64,000 bases of DNA from Tricholoma matsutake. Its lineage: Eukaryota; Basidiomycota; Agaricomycetes; Agaricales; Tricholomataceae. The translations under genes and the position numbers were made by a program. The stretch's first letter is position 1, and every line of letters starts with the position of its first letter. Below, piece by piece: positions 1 to 13,304 of this stretch. Where the stretch lies: the NCBI GenBank assembly GCA_026075535.2, contig AP026546.1, positions 10,850,001-10,914,000 of the forward strand. The letters are read 5' to 3'. The notes below the pieces were generated by a model. That model was not told the origin of the DNA. It did not search any database and saw only the letters and a list, made by a program, of their open reading frames with translations.

Positions 1-1610
1 GTGTTTGACTGTGAATTTAGCTAAGATAGATTTCAGCCAACACTAACATAAGGACACAAAAACATACTTGCCTTATGCCATGTTGAGGCTCTCACAGCTA
101 GAAAGTAGTATAAAAATGACAGAGATGTGGTAGGATGGTGTGCATAAGGAGGGTGAAGCCAAGGCAGGTGGCAGACACAACAGCAGTGCATGTGTCATGC
201 AGCCATCACAGCCTGCCATTTTAGGATGGCTTAGCCGCTCAGAGCTGCTCAGAGCCACCCAATGTGAAAGCTGAGCCAGGTATAGCCATGAGCCAATGTA
301 CCAGTGCAGCTCACCCAAAATAGTGGCTTGGCTCAACGGCTCGTGGCTCCGAGCCATGCTGTTGGCAACACTACATGTTCCCACGATTCCAGAATGGAAT
401 CAACAATAATGGGAGCCTAACCTTAGTCCAACAGAGTCATCCAAAGGTCTAGAAAACATTGGTATATAATGTTTTATCATAGTAGAATGTACTGCATGTA
501 AAATTTCACTGGGAACTTGAGAAAATGAGTAAAAGTCAGATGAAGCTATTGACATGGCTGAACTTGAGTACATTACTACTCATTTACACCATGCAAATAG
601 TGGACTCACTTGAAGCACTCCAACATCCATTCTTTTCTCATATTACAATACCTGCCTCTAGTGTATATAATAGCTCATTTAGCTGTACAAAATGGCTGAG
701 CTTTGATAGGCTTAGGATGTTTCAAGTTTCAACATATTTGATACCTTCTTTGAAGTTCACAAAATTTGGAATGAGAGAACCTAAGTAATGGATAGGTGCA
801 TACATAAGCAATAGTACACACCCATGTGACTTACAAATTAACATTCAATTTCAACACAATGAGCAGTTGCAGATAAAGCACCCACCACCATAGCCACATG
901 CAGCCCAAGCCTCGGTATAGTATTTGAATCAGTGCCAATCACATGCAGCTTTCAGGGTTCCACACAAGTGATATGTAGGGGAGAGCCCTGAGCCATCCGA
1001 ACCACATGACATGATGAATCATAAAGTTCAGATGTGGTGAGCACTGAGGTGAGCTAGCTGGAATATGTGTTTTCAGTTGTACTATTAATAACTACCAGCT
1101 TACATGCGACTCATGCAGCCCTCCAGTAACAAGCAAAACATGTGAGGGGAATGGAGCAGAGGGAAACAAGGAAGACAACCAAAAGAATGTTTTTTATTTC
1201 CATAAAAAATGAGAATATGGGGAACATACTCGGAAGGCAGAACAGAATATTATGAATACAAAGAAGAGAAGATGCCAGTGATCACCATCGATCACCTCTA
1301 CAGACAGATATTGATTGAATATCTATTTTAAGAATTGAGGAATAAGGGATATAAAAGGGTATATGATGCCACCGAGAGGGTGCAACAGTATGGGAACAGG
1401 GACTGGCTGGGCTGCCCACCATTATTTGAACATCATGTGCACTCATGATATCTGAGGTGGACCTGTAATGACAGCTCTGCATATATCACGCTATAAGCTG
1501 TAATTACAGTAGTTTTATATATCAAAAGGACATTATTGCCTGGGTGAAAAAGACCATCTTCTGACATTCTGAACTCACAGAAGCGACAGATATACACTCC
1601 CTACACCCTG
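1..1610. other. No gene recognised
   Basis: Only short open frames without recognisable domains occur here. Positions 190-370 are unusually rich in GAGCC/GGCTC-type words, which looks like a small internally repetitive, possibly MITE-derived patch, but no ends or target duplication were found. CpG is nearly absent. Confidence 0.5.
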
Positions 1611-1879
1611 GGATGGACAAAGTTGTCTCACCCACATCACAATCAAGTGGAAGTCCATTGGATACAGCAGAAGGTATGTGTTTTTGCATTTTTGCCATTA
1701 CAGAGGTCTTGAAGACACACAGGTTCAGATATGTTGAAAACTACTACATCTGGATTGCAAAATGTTGCTGCCAGCATCTGAGAAGCATCTGAGGACCTGG
1801 AAATTGCATGTTGACTTCAACATTTGTATGAATCAGCCTGTCACTCTCAAACCTATGCATTTTTGTCAATCTTCCTACT

Positions 1880-2898
1880 CCTGAGCTCATTGCAAAGTTG
1901 CTAGAGCCTTTCTTCACACATCACAAAATGTTCCAGTTTGATGATGAAAGTGATGAAGAGGATGGAGATAATGGCATGGCTTCACAAAATGACAATGACT
2001 TGCCTGGTGACTGGTTGCATGAGCATGGAGCCAAAAACTTACACAAATGTACCTTTTGTTTTATTCTAGTTTAGACATAGTGTGCATTGATGCTATTACT
2101 TGCCTTCATGCAGCTTGGTTTGTCCAGCCCAAGTACATGCCAGACTGGCTGTACCATTTCTTTGGAGAAACAGTGGGGCCACTCATCTTTGTGAAGAATG
2201 GCCAACACCTTGCAAAACCATGGCTTTTCACTGAGAGTAGGGAGTATGCACCTGCATCATTTTGGATATATCCACCTGAACCAGTCATCTCTCTGTCCAG
2301 CTACCACTTTGATCCATTGACCCTCTACCATCTGCAGATTTTCCTCTGGCTTCCCCACTGCTATGTTACAGAGCTGTGGTGTCCTAATTGCACTGGGCTT
2401 CTTGAGAAGAATGGCACACTTGCCCCTCACCAAATTATTGAAATTGTGGACAATTTCTACATTGTCTTGTGGGCATATTACTGTCGGAAAGGATGTTGAT
2501 CACACTTCCATGGCTGGAGTGAAAAGCTTTTGTCTGCCCTTCCAGCTTATCTCTGTCTTGCATTTCCAGCAATTTTATCTTATAATGGTGGACTATCACA
2601 CAAAGTTATCTCTCAGCTTTGTGTCAGAAACCAGCATAAGATGGGTCCAAATGGAGTTCACTCACTTCTTTGTGAAATGCATACTCTCCACTTCAGTACA
2701 TTGCAGGCACAGTATCTTGAGGCTCTTTTTGAGTTGGTTCATGGTCATCAAGTTGAAGCTAATACACTTCAAACAACAATGGACCAATACTTCAATGACT
2801 CCATACCAAGCTTTGGGGACTTTGGAGACTGTCAGAAGTATGCAGGATTTGTACCGAGTGAACATTATCTTGCAAAAAATGATGACAAAGGCCATTGA
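1880..2898 (+). pseudogene. DUF6729-like fungal protein, N-terminal part, one nonsense codon
   Basis: An acidic exon (about 1880-2047) is followed by a likely intron (about 2048-2111) and then a frame running to 2898. That frame carries a CPNC pair followed by an AYYCRKGC-type cysteine pair and a block with NQHKMGPNGV near 2640, which resembles the DUF6729 domain found in many Agaricomycete proteins of unknown function. Only one in-frame TGA (2497-2499) interrupts about 260 codons, and it is explained by a CGA-to-TGA change. The domain name is from memory of the family and not from a search. Downstream sequence to about 3480 reads in fragments like the rest of such a protein, with several stops, and probably joins the exons at 3530-4506. 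Confidence 0.5.
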
Positions 2899-3529
2899 AT
2901 GAAGTGAGCCAGATGCAAACCAACACACAGCATGCCTTGCTCCAGACCAAATTGCTATTGATGACTCCCATGAGGCATTGATATTGAATTCTCAAAACTT
3001 TGCCAGTTATTGACGTATCTATAGATCAATAAACACATCACAAAAATTGATGGCATTCCTAACAATCATTAGCAGTTATGGTGGTACAATACTGGTGTTA
3101 TACATGCTAGTGTTTGGGTGATGATTTATCCCTCAACAATCCAACTCTTGAGGGCCCTCTCCAATATCTGTTTGCTATGCTTATGATATCACCAACAAGA
3201 CATGTATACATGTGTATATTTGGGATCATCTGTATTTCCAAGTAAATGAGGCCCAGGAGTATAGTGACTTCAACTTGAATATGGAAATCTAGCCCTATTC
3301 TGAAGTGCAGTCACTGTTTCACTGACTTGACCACAGTGTATTATATGTACATGGGCCCATGTGATTATTCCACATCAGAAGGAGTTATCATGTGGGACCA
3401 CTGCAATTTCTCAGGGCATGAGCCCACTCAGACATACTGTCGGCTGTGCTATATCCCAGTGGTGAGAACATTGATTTGATAGGTTATGTGCATCATCCAA
3501 ATATTCTTTCATCTACAACTCTGTTCCAG

Positions 3530-4506
3530 TCACCATGGGCAAATTCATGACTGCTTTGAACCAGCTAGAGGTTGAGCATCAGAAGAATGCTGATTTCCTC
3601 AAGAATCCTTACCCAGCAATTGAACCTAATGAGTTCTACAAGCAGGCTAGCACTGCACAAAAGCTAGCTCAAGATCTCAGCAGTTGAGGTAGTAGAGGTT
3701 TGCCATTGGCATGGAAAGATCTAGCGCATGGGCAGGAAGTTATCTTGTATGGAACATTGCATCTCCATGCAGCAGTCATGGCATGGATTGAGGCAATCCA
3801 GGAGGAGACATATCAGCAGCTAAGTTTTTTGGTGGATGAACTCCCTAATGTGTGAGATGGTGAGTGATCTCAGTGATTGCCATTTAATTTGTCAACAACC
3901 TGCTTTAGTGGGCACTTCTCATTGCCATTGGAGTTTATGCCTCTATGGGTGCCAGTAGTCCATATGCTCACCTGCTCATCCTGGAGATGTCAAATATGTT
4001 GCAGCAGTGGGCTGTGTGGTGTGCAACAAACAGCAACCCTGACAAGACACCATTTTTCAAAGCAGAATATATCTCTGGCATACAGAGGTACTTAAAGGTT
4101 GATGCTGATGACCCAACCTGTACTGTCAATGGCTATCTCTATCCCTGGTGGTTGGATGATGGTTGTCCCTTCAACTTTCCATCATATGCCTTCAATCCAC
4201 ATGATTACCTGGAAGTCCATCGGCCACAGGTGACTAACATGTTCTCATCATTAGTTTACTATCAATATTTCTGCCTAGATTCAATTCACATGGCAAGATG
4301 TATGGCCAGTTCCATATGCCACTGGCAACATGGCTGAAATTCAATTGATGATGAAGACATTTGATGGCCTGCAGTCAACACGAAAAGGGTCACTGAGACA
4401 ATTCGAGAACATGATGCACAACTTGAAAAGGATAAGAAATTGTTGGCTCACTGGGAGGATATCAGGAACCAAATTTGGGAACATGAAACCAAATAGTATG
4501 TACTGA
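3530..4506 (+). pseudogene. Unassigned three-exon coding region, probably 3' part of the DUF6729-like gene
   Basis: Three segments join in phase: exon 3530-3849 (ATG at 3535 if internal), intron 3850-3908 (GTGTGA..TTTAG, 59 bp), exon 3909-4229, intron 4230-4278 (GTGACT..CCTAG, 49 bp), and exon 4279-4506 ending in TGA. The short introns and maintained phase argue for real coding sequence. One in-frame TGA at 3685-3687 breaks exon 1. The protein has no motif I can name; exon 2 has a YPWWLDDG-type aromatic block and exon 3 is basic and helical. Same strand and close spacing to the DUF6729-like region suggest one gene. Function unknown. Confidence 0.45.
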
Positions 4507-5889
4507 TCATGTACCTCATATTTACTCTTGCCAAAATACTTCAGCACCAGCAATAGCACAAGCCAGAAAATAGACATGTAGGCAAAATTATCATGTGGGC
4601 CAATCTTGCTAGCCTATACAGGACATGGGCCCACCTGATTGATTCAGAGGGGTGAAATCATTGTGTGGGCCCACTTTATTGTCTCAATATTGAATGTGTC
4701 AATAGTGTGTGATAATGTAGTGTTGTTGTCAGAATGTATATCGCTGGTGTGTTCTTCTCATGCTTGCCAGTGAGTGTGTTGGCAGTTGTGCAGCACTGGT
4801 ATGTGGAAATGTCACCAGTGGTGGCTGTGCTGGTGCCGTGGGGTATTGAAATGTGTATGTTCACCATAGTTCACTGTAGAACAGATATTGGTATGTCTGA
4901 TGTTGGTGAGTTGTTTCTGCACCGTAGGTGAATAATAAGTCTGTGTTGGTGGACATGGATAATGTATGGACAGGCAGGATTACACATGCATGACTTATCA
5001 CTGGTACTACACAGTAGCTTGGAATGCCTGGTGCAGAGTGGCTGGTAGCATAGGTGGTGCAGGTGGCACTTATCTGTCACTGGCGGTGAAATACAAAGTG
5101 TTAGTATGGTGATAATACTGAACCTAGGAAAACCACCAATACTGCCGATGATATTTGCGCAAGTCAGAGGAAGGGTGCAAGATGTTCTGAATGTTTGTGG
5201 TCCAACCAATGAGAAGACAACTAGTTTGTACTAGTTGTGAAGGTAGTTCTATCAGAGAGGAAGGTGTTTAGCACAGTCCGATGGAGTATCGATCAATATC
5301 AAGGATGATCAACAATATCAATGGTGAACGATGTTTATCGTCAAGGGTCAATGTGTGAATTCTGAGGATCTTTTGGGAGATCGATAGTATACAAAGGCTG
5401 TAGCTGATGGCTAGGAAGTGTCAGAATGGTTACTAGTGCTAACGATAAGAGGATCGAGGACAACAATGATCACAGAGGTTTCTCATCGATTGAGAAAACT
5501 CATAGAAGCTTTAGATTTTTTTGAGGATAGATTGGATGCTTAGAACTTTATACGAGGCAATATGTGTAGATGATTTCTTATATTTTCAAGTAGATACTAC
5601 AGAGTTTTATATGTTTTAAAGAAACTTCCTAAAATGGTATAAGAAACATGTGTAGAACATGAGGCAAAAGATATGAGTTAACATGAGGCCAAAAGGAGAC
5701 TGGAATCTGAACAAGAAAGAGATATATCATATGATGAAAGATCCACAGCTCAGCCCTGTGTAGGAAGTAGCATGGAATTCAGGTCATTTCATGGCTAGTA
5801 ATAGATAACTCTTTGGACCATCTTGCATGCCTAGCATTTGGCCTCAACCAGTGCACCTTGTCGACTAAAGAATAATGTGAATGTGCTCT
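4507..5889. other. No gene recognised
   Basis: Short open frames on both strands (for example 4734-4931 and 4871-5209) have no family resemblance and overlap each other. I see no LTR, TIR or tandem array. Confidence 0.45.
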
Positions 5890-6567
5890 GCAGAGTAATT
5901 CAAATTGTACTTACATTCCTTCAACATGTCACTGGCTTCAACATCAGCTTGAATGTTCATGGTCCAAAACCAGGCTAACAGTTCATTCTGCACTGCTGGT
6001 GCCAGTGCCACTCCTCACTGCTGCAGTTGAAACCTTCAGTTGGTACAGCCATAATACCTGATACTTTCCTTGCATCTCTGCCAGACAGCCAAGTGATACC
6101 ATGGCAGCCCTCGCAGCATGGTATACTTGATGGTGGGCTTGGACACGGTGGCTGACCTTGTGCACCTTTGACCAAGCTCTTCCCTTCTTTAACTTACTTT
6201 GGGCAAGACATATATCCTTTCTAAACAAGAATAATTTCTCACTGAGGGCCATTCCAATACCTTGGAGCTCATTGTTTGCCTGTCCTTCCCTCAATTTCTG
6301 TTCCTTCTTGGCTAGTGGTTCCAACCCCAGCGACATGATTTGGGAGACTCTGAATGTGGAAGGATGTGGTAATGGGCATGTTTCAGCAGTATGTACCAAG
6401 GCCAGTGGTTGTCGTATGATGAATGGATTATTTAGGTTGTCATCAGCATCAGAATTGGTCTGGTAATTGGGCACTTGTGATGAAGGAGCATGGATCAGTG
6501 GGAGATCATGCAGTTTCTGCAGTGCATCCAGTGTGTGACTGTTCATGAACTGTTCAGATTGAGCCAT
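5890..6567 (-). pseudogene. KDZ-type transposase protein, C-terminal part
   Basis: The 194-residue frame 5983-6567 contains an LREGQAN block, a following KKGRAW..V..V...V segment and LKVSTA near its end. After a frame change, an AWFWTMN motif occurs at about 5960. This order resembles the region downstream of the catalytic core in Agaricomycete proteins of the Kyakuja-Dileera-Zisupton (KDZ) transposase group. Upstream sequence to 6570-8100 does not show a recognisable catalytic core, so this is a fragment. The neighbour further upstream on the same strand is a CACTA transposase, another DNA-transposon gene. Identification rests on recognition of the motif order, not on a search. Confidence 0.42.
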
Positions 6568-7419
6568 GAAGGAGTCAAGTCTAGCATTGAGGTTCTGCCA
6601 CTTTGTAGCAATCTTAAGTTTGTCACCCTTTGATAAAACAGAACCCTGCTGGTATATGAATGTTCAAAGGGCCAGCCTTTGTTGTACTTGGGGGTAGAGG
6701 GCCAGCACTTCACATGGACTCATCCTTTTTGTGTATAAATATCATAAGCACCCTTTATATAATCTAGTGTTGCTTCTGGCTCAACCAATGGTTTTCAATC
6801 AATGAGCCATAGCATGCAAGATAAATTTCCTAAAAATTTGAGCATATTTATGGTCCAATAAGCCATAGGGTCTTTTACCAACATTAGTTGATCTGATCCC
6901 TTGTTCATGACATATTCAACAGGCTTTAATTTCATGCCAAACCATTGAGCTGAATTCTGTTTATTAAATAACTCAGAGACAATTGATTGTGTCAAGTAAT
7001 GTTTGCAGAAGATCCCTCACTTTATGAGACCATCCATATGCTTGAACATTTTCAAAATTTCAGAAATTTCATTTGGCAAGCTATGGCTAATTTATTGAAA
7101 GATATTGGCTGAGTCACTGGCAGCAGGAAATATGAGCAGACTGGAGATTAAACTTAAACTAGTTGGTCATATATAACCAAACATCAATGATGCCCTTGGA
7201 TGACAGCTAAGATATTATGGTTAGGGTTGTTGCACAGTGCAAGTCACAGACATCCCCATTCAAGGCACCTTGGCATTGATAAGGCTTCTCAAGCGGCATG
7301 TGACCCAAAGATTCAAACCACCCCATGTACTCTCCTCAAGCTGATGGACTTTCCTATCATTCCAAATGCAAGGCAGCATAGGAAGTGGAACATCTTTAAA
7401 CATGCCAGTGAAGTCAACA

Positions 7420-8100
7420 TCAACTGATTGGTGACATACATTCAGCTAGTGCAGCAGGTGGCACTGGTCTATTTCCAAATGCACTACCAGTCCTGGTCCA
7501 TGGGTAAACCACTGTCTGACCTGAGCCATTCAAAAGACCTGCAAGAACAGGAGGCTCACCACTCAGATCTGTAACAACCATGTATGAGGCATCACAGTAA
7601 TGGCAAAAGGAATATTGAACCGGTATCCTCGGTTTCATCTTCACTATCTCTGTCTGGCTGCTCAGATTTTTCCTCTTCAGGCAACAATGCAGCCAGTGGT
7701 GCTATGGGAAACCATTGTTGATGTAAGGGAATTGACTATTGAAAGGCCAAAATCATATATCAATGAAATCTGGTTCAGGTTCGATAACCTGATGGGTGCC
7801 TGCTCATGGCAGGTGTCTGAGAGGAAATTTTTGTTTGTGAATTGGAATGACCTGGACTGACTGCCTGTGAACATCAAATACCCCACAACAACTTACATCA
7901 TTCTCAACCTTGCATTTTGCATGATATGGAATGGATCCGCCCTTGCATAAGATAAGCTGGGTTGCTGGGAACCAGGGTGCCTTCATGATATAGGACAAGA
8001 CATAGAGGATGAAACACAGAGCAATAAACAAAGAACTTGGGAGTTCAGATGGCTTTATAACCTCCTGTATCTTGAAAGACTGACAAAGGTGGTGAAACAA
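7420..8100 (-). pseudogene. Unassigned open-frame remnants
   Basis: Two minus-strand frames (7420-7644 and 7804-8100) read like pieces of one protein: the second has a hydrophobic stretch followed by a Cys-containing segment and ends in a basic FPLRHLP tail. No domain is recognised. They lie between the KDZ-like fragment and the CACTA gene on the same strand and could belong to a downstream reading frame of the CACTA element, which often carries a second gene. Confidence 0.25.
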
Positions 8101-8553
8101 TGGAGATTGACATTTATATCTTGACTTTAAGCAAGAGATAAAGAAGACTCGCCAGTCCCATTCATACTCGATTCTTCAGTGGACAACAGCCTTAGACGCC
8201 ATGTGTTTCAGTCATCAAAGAAAGAACATTTTGCCATAGTTTCATTCCCATCCCTTGAGGTGACAAAGAACTTGGGAGACAAAGAGGAAGTCTGTCACTG
8301 AAGCCAGATCATTGTGCTTCAACTTTTCATTATGATCATGATCACAGGTTACAAACAATGGGGGAGTTCTGAATTCATATATAGGATTTTTTCTCTTTCT
8401 AGGTGAAGTGTTATTTAGAACTTAATTTGGTTGACTATGCAATGACTGGAGTTTCTGAGGTTATTTCAATGTTGATTCAAAGTTTTATGGAGAATATAAA
8501 TAGACAAATATTGGCCAAAAATATTAACTCTGTCATGGTGTTGGATAGCAAGA

Positions 8554-11500
8554 TTATGGTATGTAGAGAATGCCACTCACATGATCCAGGGAAAGCACAA
8601 TCCTCAAGCCTCCCTCAATGGCATCCATCTTGAATGGACAGCTCACAAGATGGCTAACGATGTCATCCAGAGAAATGACATCTACTTCCAAGGAAAGATT
8701 ATCATGGCAAAGGTGTACCTCCAGCAGTGGGTATTTTTGGTAGGGATCAAACCTAGCCTTATCATGTGACAGCTCCTCATACCTCTTGACAGCCAAGAAG
8801 CACTTGCTTATTGCATTACCGTTGGGCCCTGATCTTTCATGAACAAATATATCCTGAATTTGTCCTGTGAAGACGGGACCACCATCTTGTTCACAACAAT
8901 AGAGAGTCTGGGCATTGCCTTTAAACTTCTGAAATGTTGCAAATTCCACACCATTGGCCTGTATGCAATGATGATATTGGACCCCCAGCTCTGAAGGAAT
9001 GGATGATGATGACTCTGGTGTGGAACTTCGGTGATGGCAAGTGACAGTTGATACATTCCACCAGTCGATCATACATTGAGTTCAGGAAATCAGTTGCCAT
9101 TTCTTTGGCATCCCAAACCAATGGTTGTTGCAGCTCTCTCTGTGCACCTAGAACTAAGAAGTCATTCAGAAGGGTTCCGAGGAACTTGGTGCTAAATGAT
9201 ATCTCAAATGTGGGCTTGATATCATTCAAAACCTCAGGGATGCCTTCGTGTGACATCAAGGCTTTCAGTTGTCCACCTCGACAGAAGGTTCTCATGAATG
9301 TTAGTTCAAACTCCCCTATGGTGCAGAAATGTCAGATGACAATTGACTTGACAATAGATATTCCAGCTCACCAACCATGAACTGGTTCAAAGTTGCATAT
9401 GCACTCAGCAAGATGAAGGGAAAGGTGTTGATTGGCCCATATTGCACTCTTCCCAAAAAGTTGCACTAGTGAGTGTAAGTATTTCTGTAACTGATCATCA
9501 AGAATTTTGATATGCTCCTCAGATGTTGAGCATTTGGTGGCCCAGCAAACTGCTGTTACCAACACCAAGAAGTTATCTAGAAGGCCAGCTTGGCAAGATG
9601 TTGCTTTGGGATTTCCCCAGAGTCAGATCAAAGTAATAACCAGATTTACCAGGAATAAGGTTTGCCACTGATCTGCTGAAAGCTTCCCAGGGCCTTTAGA
9701 CCCTAGGCCTTTGGGACCACATGCAATCCAGGATGGTTGAATCATGTTAGCCATGTCATTCCAAACTTCTTCCAGGGTGGGCCCATCAAGAATGACAGGA
9801 GGTTCTTTGGCCTTTAGCAAGTCAACCACATCTTCTGTATGTGTTGCCAGGACTTTAATTTGGATATTCGGATTTGTGATTCATTAGTGTTTGAATGAGC
9901 AGTGATAAGGAAAATAGCTAAGCTTTGATGCACCCAAGCAATGAGCCCTTCCACATATTCTGCTTTTGTTGGCTTCCACTTTGAATTTGTGGGGATATGG
10001 ACTGAGTTTTTTCGTGCAAACACAATGAAGCAGGTATGGCAAGGCTCCTTCAACCTGTTGTGGTGTTTCCCAACTACTGCATTTAAGACCTTCTGCAATT
10101 CTTCCTTCTGCTTGGCTGGGGTGGGGGGTTTCATTGTCTTATGTGGAGCAATGGAACTATCCATGCCCCATAATGTGCGACAATGATGCTACATGCAGTA
10201 TGTCATTCAAGAATATGTTGTGCATTGCATCCAGCATGCTGAACTTGATGGGATCCCAGTACAGCAGATGCAAAAGCTCTGACCAATGGACTTGATTTTT
10301 CTCAAATTCTGCATCCTGCTCTTGCACGACAAAGCATCTCTTCACTTAGTGGCAGCTGACATATGTTCTTGATAAGTCCATCACTTCCAACTCATAGTAT
10401 CAAAGTTTGTCCTCTCTGCATTTGGGAGTCTGCAGAAAGAGCAGAAATGGTCTGCACTAATTGATGCAAAGCCAGCCACCCTTTGAATGGCACCTAAGTC
10501 ACATATCACCACAAGCAGCATGCACTAAGCAACCCGCAGTATGCACTGCAGTCTGCAAGAAAAGAACCCCAGGATGCCAAAGGCAAAGGAGGTCGTCCAC
10601 AAGAGGTCGAAGAAGGTGATTAAGTTGATGTAGTGAAGGATTGTTAGGCCCTGGGATGATGCCCACAAGATATACATTTTCAACTTGATACCAAAGATGG
10701 ATTGGAAGGTTCATGCCAACCATATAAATGCCCCCGACTGTACAATGTCTACCCGATATCTTTCTGCCAAATGGGTTAAACCAGTTGATGTTCAAGTTGA
10801 ACACCAGCCGCAGTTTGTTCGCATTCTTTGGTGTATCCAGAAATCAAGTTTACTTGTCCAGACCAAGAAACTCCTGTAACACTTTACCACTGAAAATGTC
10901 ACCCCAAACGTGAGTGGGGGTTTTCCATAGATGCTCGGTGGTACACATGGATTGAATAATGCCCTGTCGGGAGAGAAACCTTGCCAACCTTGACTCAAAT
11001 GGTTGATATGCATAGGGATGGAGTGCCACAGTAGGTTTTCCTGGTTCCTTCTTGTGAACGAGCCGATGACTGCATCTTCTTTCACCACTGAGTTCCTGGT
11101 ATTTACAGAATTCTGGATATTGTGGATTGGATTTTGTCTTTGGGTGATATAGACTATAGCAGCTTGGACAGCATGCATAGACCACTAGGTCTGGCATAAG
11201 ATCAAATGTGTCCATTGCAGTATGAACATCCACCGGCCAAAGCCACTTTCCACCAAGTGCATTCAATGGGTTGGGAAACTTGCCTCTAATGCCACAAGCC
11301 ACTGCATATGTGATACAAGATGATGACACAATGGTCTGCATAGCTACCAGCAGAAAATTGGACCCGGACCTGGATAGACCAGGTAGCAGATGTAGAATCA
11401 TAACTGTAATCAAGCATGCAATGAGGGGTCCAGGCATCTCCCTTAATGGAATGAATTTTGCTTGGATTAGAGCTATCATGAAAAGGTTCAGACAGATAGG

Positions 11501-11677
11501 AAACAAGATAAGCTCACAAACATTGACAAACTTGGGCACATTAGGATCTTTGGGCCCATCCACCATTTTCTTCTTCATCCATGCATCACATATGTTGGTA
11601 TCAAGAAAATCTTTGTGTGCTTGTACTTCTAACACCAGTGCATCGGTCCTTGATACCCTGGTCTCCAGCAGAGTCAA
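8554..11677 (-). pseudogene. CACTA (EnSpm) transposase, Tnp2/Transposase_21 family, degenerate
   Basis: Reading from 11,677 downward, consecutive frames match the fungal CACTA transposase from end to end. An N-terminal segment is followed by a cysteine block (CCPSCYSLYHP) and QPFESRLARFLSR (10,850-11,677). The core block with GGIYMVGMNLP and NVYLVGIIPGP comes next (10,499-10,804), then YWDPIKFSMLDAMHNIFL (10,157-10,345), KLSADQWQTLFLVNLVITLI (9623-9829), HLSLHLAECICNFEPVHGW (9368-9568) and the C-terminal LSLEVDVISLDDIVSH segment (8554-9072). Several frame changes and stops show it is dead. The enzyme would be a nuclear DDE transposase cutting its own terminal repeats. I could not identify the CACTA terminal repeats; the repeat array at 11.95-12.47 kb just upstream is a candidate subterminal region. 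Confidence 0.85.
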
Positions 11678-11954
11678 GATGGTCGAGTTTGTCTACCAAT
11701 TTCAAAATCAAGTTCTGATGACTCAAGAAAGCCTTGTTTGAACTATAAGGGAGGGTGGGTGTCTCAAGGGAGGACAAGTTTTCAGTCTGACCATCTATCT
11801 TGGAGTTGAAGATTAGATGAGGGAGAATGAATGATTCTGTCTGATGCTGGAATTCCTTTCTAGAAGATCAAGCTCATGATGAGCACACTGAATTGAGGCA
11901 GAGGTGATATCTTGGGATGAAGTTAAATGCGGTATTGGAAAAAAGGATATCCAT

Positions 11955-12470
11955 ATGGTGTTTCATGCTAAATGAATGAGGCTTGATTTCACTTGTGCGT
12001 CTCAGGATGCTGCCAAATTCCCTTTCGCTAGTCCTTTGCTAGACTCAACTTCTCTTCCCATGTTAGGAGAACAAGCCAAGCCTCTGCTTGGGTATAATGA
12101 TGCCCTCTGTTTGCCATGCAGGATGCCTCATGCTAAATGAATGAGGCTTGATTTCACTTGTGCATCTCAGTATCTGCCAAACTCCCTTTCACTATTCTTT
12201 TGCATGCTTTGCAAGGCTCATACAGTGATGGCCTCTATATACCTTTTCAGGGTGTTTCATGCTAAGTGAATGAGGCACGATTTCACCTGCATGTCTCAGG
12301 ATGCTGCCAAATTCCCTTTCACTCATCTTGCATAGGCTCAGCCCGCATCTCAGGATGCCCTTTCCCTAGTCTTGTGCAGCCCTTGACAAGGCTTAACTTC
12401 TCTTCCCATGTCAGGTGAAGGAGCCTTGTCTTCCAAACACATGGTCATCTAGTAATGCTCTCCTATAGAA
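11955..12470 (-). repeat. Array of ~180-bp repeats, array A
   Basis: About 3.5 degenerate units each contain the words CATGCTAAATGAATGAGGC, TCTCAGGATGCTGCCAAA, CCCTTTCACTAGTC and TCTCTTCCCATGTCAG (plus-strand sense). The same unit, in one or the other orientation, recurs at 16.84-17.17, 36.92-37.56 and 48.69-49.28 kb. It abuts the upstream side of the CACTA gene here. Confidence 0.8.
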
Positions 12471-12482
12471 CCCATCCCTATA

Positions 12483-12779
12483 CTACCTGTCGTCCACAAT
12501 TATGCAGCTCACCCTCCACAACATATGTTTGCATTCTCTATTACGAGGACTATATGTGCCTTTGACATTGTGTTCTTGCTTTGCATTTGTTTTGTTTTGC
12601 CAACTTGGGTAATTGTTACTTTGCTCAATTATGCCAGGCATGAGTTCAGGGCAGACTGGCGGCAGCACCTCCACCAGTGTAGTAACCTGATCATTCCAGC
12701 ACAACAGCTCTTCCATTTGCTCGGGGTTCTCCAGTGCCAGGGTACCTGTCGCCAGCTCGGCTTTCACTTTGCCTTTCAT
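12483..12779 (-). pseudogene. Unassigned coding fragment related to 50,083-50,328
   Basis: A 98-residue minus-strand frame has a GTYSPRNREC motif that matches GTYIPHNREH in the frame at 50,083-50,328. The DNA around 12,525-12,560 also matches 50,185-50,220. Both copies lie directly outside an array of the ~180-bp repeats, so they are probably the same flanking gene of a repeated element. No function recognised. Confidence 0.35.
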
Positions 12780-12868
12780 GGTGGCTCATAGCATTCTGGA
12801 GGATATCTGCAGCAGATTCAGTGGGCAATCAACACCGCAAACAATTCTTTGACATTTCCCAACAGCTT

Positions 12869-13304
12869 TCATTGGCAAGCTGAGCTATAATCTATTGATT
12901 TGTTCATTTTAACTATGAGATGCTGCACTGTGGTTTCAACCTGGAGAAAGGATGGCTTCTGTTTGCATCCTCTGCCACTCATCAGAACCCTGCTGTAAAA
13001 CAAATCCATCCTTGTCAGGCAGCATCTGTGGAGCATTTTGTGGAATGGTTTCTCATATCTCAACTCGTAGGTGGCTCTCAGTTCTCCATGTGATACCATG
13101 CATCAACAACCTTTTCACAGCTAGGTTTGCAGCCTCATAGGGCATGAGAGCCCAGTTCTTTCTAACACTACACACTCCTTCAACTGAAGATTCGATGACA
13201 GTAACATGTTCTCTCATATTTGACACCTCTCCATTCAGTGAATGCGGGACTTTGACAACAACATGAGCAGTGCTCGAACATGCTCTAATCATGTGAAAAT
13301 GCAC
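12869..13304 (-). pseudogene. Unassigned open-frame remnants
   Basis: Two overlapping minus-strand frames (13,053-13,304 and 12,869-13,099) read consecutively after a frame change, with a MREHVTVIESSVEGVC segment and a basic helical segment. No family recognised. They may continue the coding fragment at 12,483-12,779. Confidence 0.25.

Noticed and set aside
73..384. Minus-strand ORF of 103 codons
   Set aside because: Built from GAGCC-rich repetitive sequence, with no domain or intron context.
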